64,000 nucleotides of DNA from Pisaster brevispinus (Eukaryota; Echinodermata; Asteroidea; Forcipulatida; Asteriidae). The stretch covers positions 16,188,592 through 16,252,591 of the forward strand of contig JAMKCF010000007.1 of the NCBI GenBank assembly GCA_023634235.1. The letters run 5' to 3'. Below the pieces are notes generated by a model. It was not told the origin of the DNA, searched no databases, and was given only the letters and a program-made list of their open reading frames with translations. A program made the position numbers and the translations under genes. Shown piece by piece: positions 57,969-64,000 of this stretch. The first letter of the stretch is position 1, and every line of letters starts with the position of its first letter.

Positions 57969-59144
57969 ATGGATATCACGAAGTTGTGTATGTTGATGAG
58001 CATTGTCTTGACCGCGTTGATCTGTCGGGCAGAATTTGAGCTTTTCAACTTGAACCCACAGAGTGTTACAGTCACCGAGGGGAGTAATGTAGCACTCACT
58101 TGTGGATCGGTGTATTTAACAACCTGTACTGATTTTCATTTCAGTTGGCAGAGAACCATTAATCAACATTCTGACATCGAGAAAATTTCTAGTTGTTCCC
58201 GTCTAACATCAAACTTTTCAAGACGTAGAGGTTTTGTTGTTGAGCTGGTCGGTGAGCGCTATAACCTGCAAATCAATAACGTCCAACGAGATGACAGTGG
58301 GACTTATTGGTGTAGTATGATTGAGACAAATAGGCAACACAACAGTGAGACAGCTTTATTGACAGTTAATCCACTTCTCCCTGAGTCTGAGCCTCTTCAT
58401 GTAACGCCTCTTCAGATACCAACGACTGTCTCAATCTCACCCTCTCATTTGACGCTACTTGAACACCAGAACGCGACATTCACGTGTGACTTGAAGTTTA
58501 CACCACAACAGCTTGCAGATATGTATAAATGGCGCGTTTTCCTGGTTGACAAAGGCAAAGTAAACGTTAACCTAGACACGGTGCAGAACTTTGATGGTCG
58601 GTTTAAGCTTGACCAAAATGGAAAAACTCTTCAGATTATCGACGTAACTATTGAAGAATTTAACTTTTCTAAGATCAGATGCGTTGCATTTCAAGACCGT
58701 ATACCATTCCCAAGCATCAATGTTTCGCTGCTCATCGTCTTGCCTCTGCTGAAACCCCACCTTCTTCCAACCATTGAATCGTATCCGACTCCTTGCGACG
58801 TCTGCGTCATGTCCAGTGAGGAAAAATACTGCCAGTGGTCAGGTACAGCTGTCATTATAGGGGGCGCTGTTGAAGGCCTTGTCTTTCTGGTTACAGCCGC
58901 TGCTCTCTTTGGATGCTACATCGTAAAGAATAAACGACAGAGGGAAGAACCACGCCCAAAACCGTCTGATGGTCTTGTGAGAACATCACCTGACAGGCAT
59001 CAGGGGTGCTCCGTTGCCATGACAGACTTGACATATACCGAACTCACGCGAGATGACGGAGAAACTTCTGAACCTTCACCGTATCAAAGTCTACGTTCGG
59101 ATGCACAGAGAGTCCATGAAACTCCCTACAGTAACGTACCATAG
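57969..59144 (+). CDS. Receptor C: two-Ig-domain chimeric membrane protein with ITIM/ITSM tail
   Basis: A single frame of 391 residues starting at the ATG at 57,969, homologous to the B start. Residues 1-22 form a signal peptide. Ig1, V-type, covers about 23-134 (Cys45/Cys115, extra Cys53/Cys76, DDSGTYWC) and is clearly B-like. The second Ig domain is absent: residues PLLPESEPLH run straight into VTPLQIPTTVSISPSH. The remaining Ig domain (Cys173/Cys238), stalk, membrane helix (about 294-319) and tail are A-like. The tail has LTYTEL (Tyr356), SPYQSL (Tyr372) and TPYSNV (Tyr387), with YxxL-x12-YxxL between the first two. AATAAA occurs at 59,284. Likely function is an inhibitory or dual-mode surface receptor, by analogy only. 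Confidence 0.9.
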   Translation: MDITKLCMLMSIVLTALICRAEFELFNLNPQSVTVTEGSNVALTCGSVYLTTCTDFHFSWQRTINQHSDIEKISSCSRLTSNFSRRRGFVVELVGERYNLQINNVQRDDSGTYWCSMIETNRQHNSETALLTVNPLLPESEPLHVTPLQIPTTVSISPSHLTLLEHQNATFTCDLKFTPQQLADMYKWRVFLVDKGKVNVNLDTVQNFDGRFKLDQNGKTLQIIDVTIEEFNFSKIRCVAFQDRIPFPSINVSLLIVLPLLKPHLLPTIESYPTPCDVCVMSSEEKYCQWSGTAVIIGGAVEGLVFLVTAAALFGCYIVKNKRQREEPRPKPSDGLVRTSPDRHQGCSVAMTDLTYTELTRDDGETSEPSPYQSLRSDAQRVHETPYSNVP

Positions 59145-59785
59145 CCTGTGCTGACAAGCGCCCTCTTACTCGGATCCGGCTCGAGTTTCAACAGTAAAAT
59201 TCCTAGAGAACTTTGATACACAAAGTAAAAAAAATACCATAAAATAATTGTGGAATGCATGTGTATTTACCGCAAAATAACAGAATAAACGTAGGGACGA
59301 CAGCAACAAATCAAAACCTTCTGATATGACTAAAACATTTGTCACAGTAAAAGTAAAAGTTTCTAGCTCTTGTGAACATCCTTATTTTAAAGTTTTTTTT
59401 TCTTTCTATATTTTTAAATTTAATGTAACTCTTACTTCGAAGTCAAAAGTGTTGTTGCATTATGCGTATATGCGTATATGCGTATATGCGTATGTGCGTA
59501 TAATCTTATGTCGTAATTGCGACTAATTTGAGACAGTCTTTAGAGTTACGTTTGGCCGGTAGGTCTAGTTATGAATCTTATCTGCTCGAAATACTTGAAA
59601 ATAGTCATTTACTTGCTATGGATTGATGATTCACCGTAAACACTTGTCATATCAAAAACGTTCCTAGTCCTGCCAGATTCGGCAAAAAAGATTAAACATT
59701 TTTAATATGCTGAAATATTATAATTTTCACTATAAACTTTAAAGAGTGTCCTTGACTTTGGTCGCGCTATGAAATTCCAAGATAT
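59145..59785. other. 3' flank of receptor C (fragment-D type)
   Basis: Matches the 3' flank of fragment D (44,590-44,900 and 45,690-45,900) without the LINE relic and GC-rich tandem repeat. A short microsatellite of TATGCGTA units (five copies) lies at 59,460-59,503. Confidence 0.7.
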
Positions 59786-59789
59786 GTCG

Positions 59790-59855
59790 CGGAACACAGA
59801 AACACTTCAGTCGGAGGAGCAAAGTGAGTATGTTGAAATCCGTCCTGATAAATAG
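59790..59855 (+). pseudogene. Orphan piece of a B-type receptor tail
   Basis: Reads RNTETLQSEEQSEYVEIRPD then K-stop, matching RNTETLQLEEQSEYAEIRRD at the end of gene B. It lies 645 bp after the stop of gene C with no coding connection. It marks the exact point where D-type flank changes to B-type flank, that is, a recombination junction. Confidence 0.8.
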
Positions 59856-60139
59856 TGAAAAACCATGCACAGTTTTCAGCGTGTAAACACATTGTCCTTG
59901 ATTTTGGCGGTAACAACCGAAATTGATAATGCGTTTTTTTTCTCTACATGTTTTTAGACACAGTTCTTTCGAAGTTGACTTCGTTGTAGAGGGAATATTT
60001 CACACAAAAAATGGTTATTTTATGAACGTCATAACCAGCAACATTTCAGACTAAACTTAAACAATAATGTTCTAATAACATTGACGTGCAATGTGTGCAT
60101 GCTTTCTTTCATAAAGAACGACTGAGTCACAAGACTCGG

Positions 60140-60432
60140 GTTCTGGTGGCTGAGATGTCAGGGTGTGGGTTCGAATCCTAGTCATGACAATTGCATCTTT
60201 GAGCAAGATCCCTGTATAAATAAATGCTTCTTTTCACCCAGAGGTAAATTGGTACCATTGAGGTGAGAGATACTTAAGTAATTGTTTTAGCTTAGTGCGC
60301 TACATACTTGGCAGCACAGGCTGTATACTCCAGAGGGAGCTGATGCATGATAGTATAAGGATTGAAATAAATCGCCAAGTGATCAGGGGTAATAATATTG
60401 GAGAGCCATGAGCGCTATATAAGAAGTCACTA
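60140..60432 (+). repeat. tRNA-derived SINE (in S2 copy 2)
   Basis: GTGTGGGTTCGAATCCTAGT (B box), TTTGAGCAAGATCCCTG and GCTTCTTTTCACCCAGAGG. It keeps an extra ~95-bp tail segment (CAGCACAGGCTGTATACTCC, GATCAGGGGTAATAATATTG) before GAGCGCTATATAAGAAGTC, which copy 1 has lost. Confidence 0.65.
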
Positions 60433-61026
60433 ATATTATAACAACATTCGCAGCATAAGTCGCACAATAACGCCATGGTCCATGTCAATTCTCGAGACTA
60501 AACCCCAAATCGTATCCAAATGTTTTTAAGATCAGGTCTCTTAATGGTCGAAGATGTTGTCATAAAATAGTAAGATATTTTAATTTAAACAGACACCTCT
60601 AGCTAAGAAATATCCGGAAAACATTTTTGTATGTCTGAACTACACCATCCCCGAAAACAGTTCGAAGATAAACTCATGAATAAACATCTTTGATTCAACA
60701 GTATCAAACCAAGTTAATCACTTTTCAACTCGAATGTAAAGCGTATGTTTTCGCATTTTGGATTTATTATCATTTCCTTCATTTTGTGTGCATAAGTTTG
60801 TCTATGAATCAATATACGGTACTTTATTATTCTGCAGTCAAGGCGAATTCCGAAATACGTTATGTCGCATAGCTTCAAAAATTTAAAACCTAAGCCAAAA
60901 CTTTAAAAAAGGAAGTCTATTTTACAAATAGTATAAAACTGTATAAAAAGCACTTGTCGTTTATTCATTACGTTTTAGATTATAGCGTTTCTTTCCCATC
61001 TGTACAATTTAATATACTATCATATA

Positions 61027-61839
61027 ATGGTGCAGTGTAATGGCGCAGTGTAATCTCTCTCAACTATGTACATTGCTCCCAATGATGATTAATTTTTAAT
61101 TCTCTGAGTAGCGTTTAGCAGTTTGTAGCTGCATATCATTATCTTATATTTGTATCTTTTGTATTTTATTGTGTATATAATTATATGTCTGCATTAAAAA
61201 AATAATATTACATAGTATAATAATAACAGGTTTTCATATTCATTTTTTTACTTGTCGATTGGATGGATATGTAATAATGTTCTGTGTCTAGGTGTGGCAT
61301 TTTATATCCCATTGGGATTTGCTTTTAAGTCATACATTTAGTACCATGTCAATGTTATTTGGTTTGTTAAAAGCAGCTAGGAGCATGTATATAATGTTTG
61401 AGGTTGCTGGGTCTGGTTGTGGTGAGGGTGGGTTGGATGGGGAGGTTAGTTCATCCGTCAAGTTCTTGGGTATCTATATTCAATTGTTTTTGTATTCAGT
61501 TTATGTGTGTTCTTTGTTCTTTTTTACCTAGTCTTAATAGCTTTCCTTAATTGCTTCCTTGGACAGATAGATTGATTGATTGATCATTATATAGGGGTGT
61601 TTACTGTTCACTTAATTTCTACTGTGTAATGTTTTGTACTTATGTTTATTCAACTGTGCTTAGTTTATATTATTATCTCATTTTTATATAATTTCATCGT
61701 TTGGTTAGTTTGACTATCTTATTTTTTAACTTATCGTTTGATTAGGCTTTATTACTATTTTATTTTTATGTATATCGTTGGATTGTAAAGTGCCAGGGAG
61801 CATTGTTCTTAAAAATGGATTTGGCGCTATAGAAATGTA

Positions 61840-61882
<43 letters not shown>

Positions 61883-61901
61883 GTTATTATTATTATTATT
61901 A
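61027..61901 (+). mobile_element. 5'-truncated LINE insertion with (ATT)n tail
   Basis: The paralogous site at about 50,505 has no insert, so the boundaries are given by comparison (CATATA before, ATATATTGAAT after). The element ends GGATTTGGCGCTATAGAAAT followed by about 19 ATT units, as in many CR1/L2-type 3' ends. It appears to contain only 3' UTR. The insertion is younger than the S2 duplication. Confidence 0.8.
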
Positions 61902-62739
61902 TATATTGAATGCAAACCAGAATTTTTCAACTAAGAGTTCCTTTAATAGTATGTAAAAACGATTACAATCAAAAGCTTTTTTATGTTATGACAGTTTTTA
62001 TACAGTCAGTCGTTCCTATGTTATAACAAATGGCTTGTCTGGCTGTGGACCAAATTCAACTTTCACAAGGAAGCGGTTGTTCAAAAAATACAAAGTTGGG
62101 TTCTTGTTTAGTGTTTGTGATAAGACGTAGGCAATACAAGAAAAGGATGTCACACTTTCTGGCTTAACACCATGTTTGGAAGTAGGAAAAAAAAACTCTC
62201 TTGCTGAACGGAAAGTAGGAAAAAAGCAAAAACTTTCCACTAAACCAAGCCTTATACAATCACCCATTATAATTATCAGCACAGGTTTTTAATATATAAT
62301 TTGTTTGCGGAAGAACACTGCTTTTACCCATATTGTGTTTACTCAAGAAATACTTACCGATGTCAAATCAAGTAATCATATTTAGCCTATCATAACCAAG
62401 ATATTGTATCCAAACAATGTTCATTTTTGTACACGACAGAGAAACCTTGTAAGTAAATGTATCAGTTAATTACTCGGTGTATTTAATTTTGGTTATTATA
62501 TTTATATAAGTCATTGCTTGTTTGGTTGAATTTTAAGTTTGTAGTATTAAATGCTTAGTGCAAAGTTTTTCGATACAGGCACATGTCCTTTTCAGAGTAA
62601 CAACTTTTAGGATTAATATTCTCATTGGGGAACTGTTTTATAGACACAGTCGCTGTAGTCGGCTAACTGGCAGTTTAGAAGAATTACACTCTACTTGTGT
62701 TTCTGTTTTTGCTTTGCCGGTGTGGCAGGAGATTTTGTG

Positions 62740-62758
62740 TCCCCCCCCCCCTCCTCCC
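62740..62758. repeat. C-run of dispersed repeat R2 (S2 copy 2)
   Basis: GTGTGGCAGGAGATTTTGTG is followed by 12 C and CTCCTCCC. It is the partner of 51,755-51,800 and related to 32,440. Confidence 0.55.
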
Positions 62759-64000
62759 AACAGTGAATTCTGTCGAAGTTACTTCGTATCAACTTAATTA
62801 TTGGATTTTGATTTGAATCCTGCTTCAGCTAAGCTTACCAGCTTTGTAGAGTAAGGTGAACGACTCATACATCATTATTGTGTATAAATAATTATGCGAT
62901 AAACCCTAAAGGGGCGACCTCATCGACCGCCTGAGAAAATCTCCGTTCAACTAAATAAAACGGAGGCTATAATTTATGCAAACTTATTAATATATTGGTT
63001 ATTTAAATTATTGCAATCAAAATGTTGTGTTCTTTTACGCAATCTGCTCAACTTTGACGGTACATCAGACAAAAATGTTTCGATTGGTTTCTGGATTACA
63101 ATCAGTGAGTGAAGTTCCGAGTGAAACTGCTCCTTTCAGATAAATCACTGATCGAAATAATGAATTGGGTCTAGCTATGCCGTTTGAAGTTGGTTGAAAG
63201 ATTCACATTCTTTATTTGTGCTTATAAATAACTAGCTTATTAGTGCTAACGTTTATTGCTTAAAAGCGTGGATATCAAAGGGTGTACGTTACCCGCTATA
63301 CAACACATGCCCGAGGTAGGGCGTATTAATAAATCAATCATTATTTAAAAAAAAACAAAACAAACAAACTGTAAGACTCGCAGATGTTTCAACGTTAGGA
63401 ACAATTAAAGGGTGTTATGATATTAAATTTGCATCTGGGATAAAGAATGTTATTTGTTTCTTACCCATACACCCGTGAGTGTCTTGCCCAAAACCTTGAA
63501 CTTTCCCGAGTCCTGTGAAGAAAAAAATAATTAAAAAATTTAAAAATGTACGTTATTTTGTTTCATTCACATATTTGGGGAGAAAAATACGTGCAAGGAA
63601 ACCCAAGACACCCTAATGTTTAACTACACAAATGATTTGACGGTGTCCTCTGTTCGTGGTGGATAAAAATGATCGCGTAATTCTTTTGTCTCAATCTAAT
63701 GTTCCACTGAATGGCATCCATTCAAATTTGAAGTAATCCAGAAATATTTATGTAAAGGTGTAAATGAATCTGTTATTATTATTTTAAGATGCATGTTTAC
63801 TGATAACGATATTAGTTAATAAAATTGATGCTTCACGCTTGTAATACGGAAAGAGAAGTGATTATATTTGGTGTAATATAATTGTCATAATTAATGTGTT
63901 CCGTTTATCTGTTTGCCGATAAAACAGTTAACCGCCCTCTGTTGGCTTCAACCCTCAGTACGATTGTGAAGATGTTTCTTCACACACAGAGATCTTTCGT

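Larger units (their letters stand above)
59785..64000. repeat. Segmental duplication S2, copy 2 (cut by the window end)
   Basis: Collinear with 49,205-53,130. Differences include a LINE insertion at 61,027-61,901, a longer SINE and the absence of about 0.4 kb near 62,290. No gene was recognised. Confidence 0.85.

Overview
The window is eukaryotic, AT-rich and repeat-dense. Genes are sparse, splicing is of standard GT-AG type, and transposon relics and tandem duplications are everywhere. The combination of a spliced secreted PAN + HYR + F5/8 type C protein, tRNA-derived SINEs, hAT- and piggyBac-like elements and a family of immunoglobulin receptors points to an invertebrate deuterostome. An echinoderm is most likely; amphioxus or a hemichordate are alternatives. 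The species cannot be fixed from the sequence alone.

Layout. 0-5 kb: hammerhead/Penelope-like fragments, an interspersed 15-mer, a ~700-bp tandem duplication and a TA-flanked MITE. 5.7-12 kb: a tandem array of about 18 units, each with one conserved hairpin, organised in ~2.3-kb higher-order repeats. 12-15.6 kb: a 289-bp MITE, a reverse SINE and a ~156-bp degenerate array. 15.9-20.0 kb: a complete-ended but inactivated piggyBac-like transposon. 20.9-21.8 kb: the last exon of an unrecognised minus-strand gene, with its 3' splice acceptor amplified in eight 93-bp repeats. 22-29 kb: an hAT-type MITE, a foldback element and a segmental duplication with a dated retro-insertion. 29.8-33.9 kb: a six-exon gene for a 405-residue secreted protein. 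36.1-37.0 kb: an internally deleted piggyBac derivative. 38.5-40 kb: an 18-bp CpG-rich minisatellite, a snap-back MITE and hammerhead-like repeats. 41.5-64 kb: a tandem cluster of single-exon immunoglobulin receptor genes.

The most interesting system is the 41.5-59.2 kb cluster. Two intact genes (A, 41,553-42,983; C, 57,969-59,144), one disrupted gene (B, 47,620-49,275) and two fragments encode type I membrane proteins with an intronless reading frame: signal peptide, V-type Ig domain(s), one transmembrane helix and a cytoplasmic tail. The A and C tails carry three tyrosines that fit vertebrate ITIM and ITSM consensus, and the first two tyrosines also fit ITAM spacing. B carries a different tail with two ITIM-like motifs. 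C has a B-like first domain, an A-like third domain and tail, and lacks the second domain, so exchange between copies appears to build new receptors. Promoter-proximal blocks are conserved between copies, and a cluster of five perfect TGACGTCA sites lies between fragment D and gene B. The picture is a rapidly rearranging innate immune receptor locus with paired-receptor-like signalling tails. That function is inferred, not shown.
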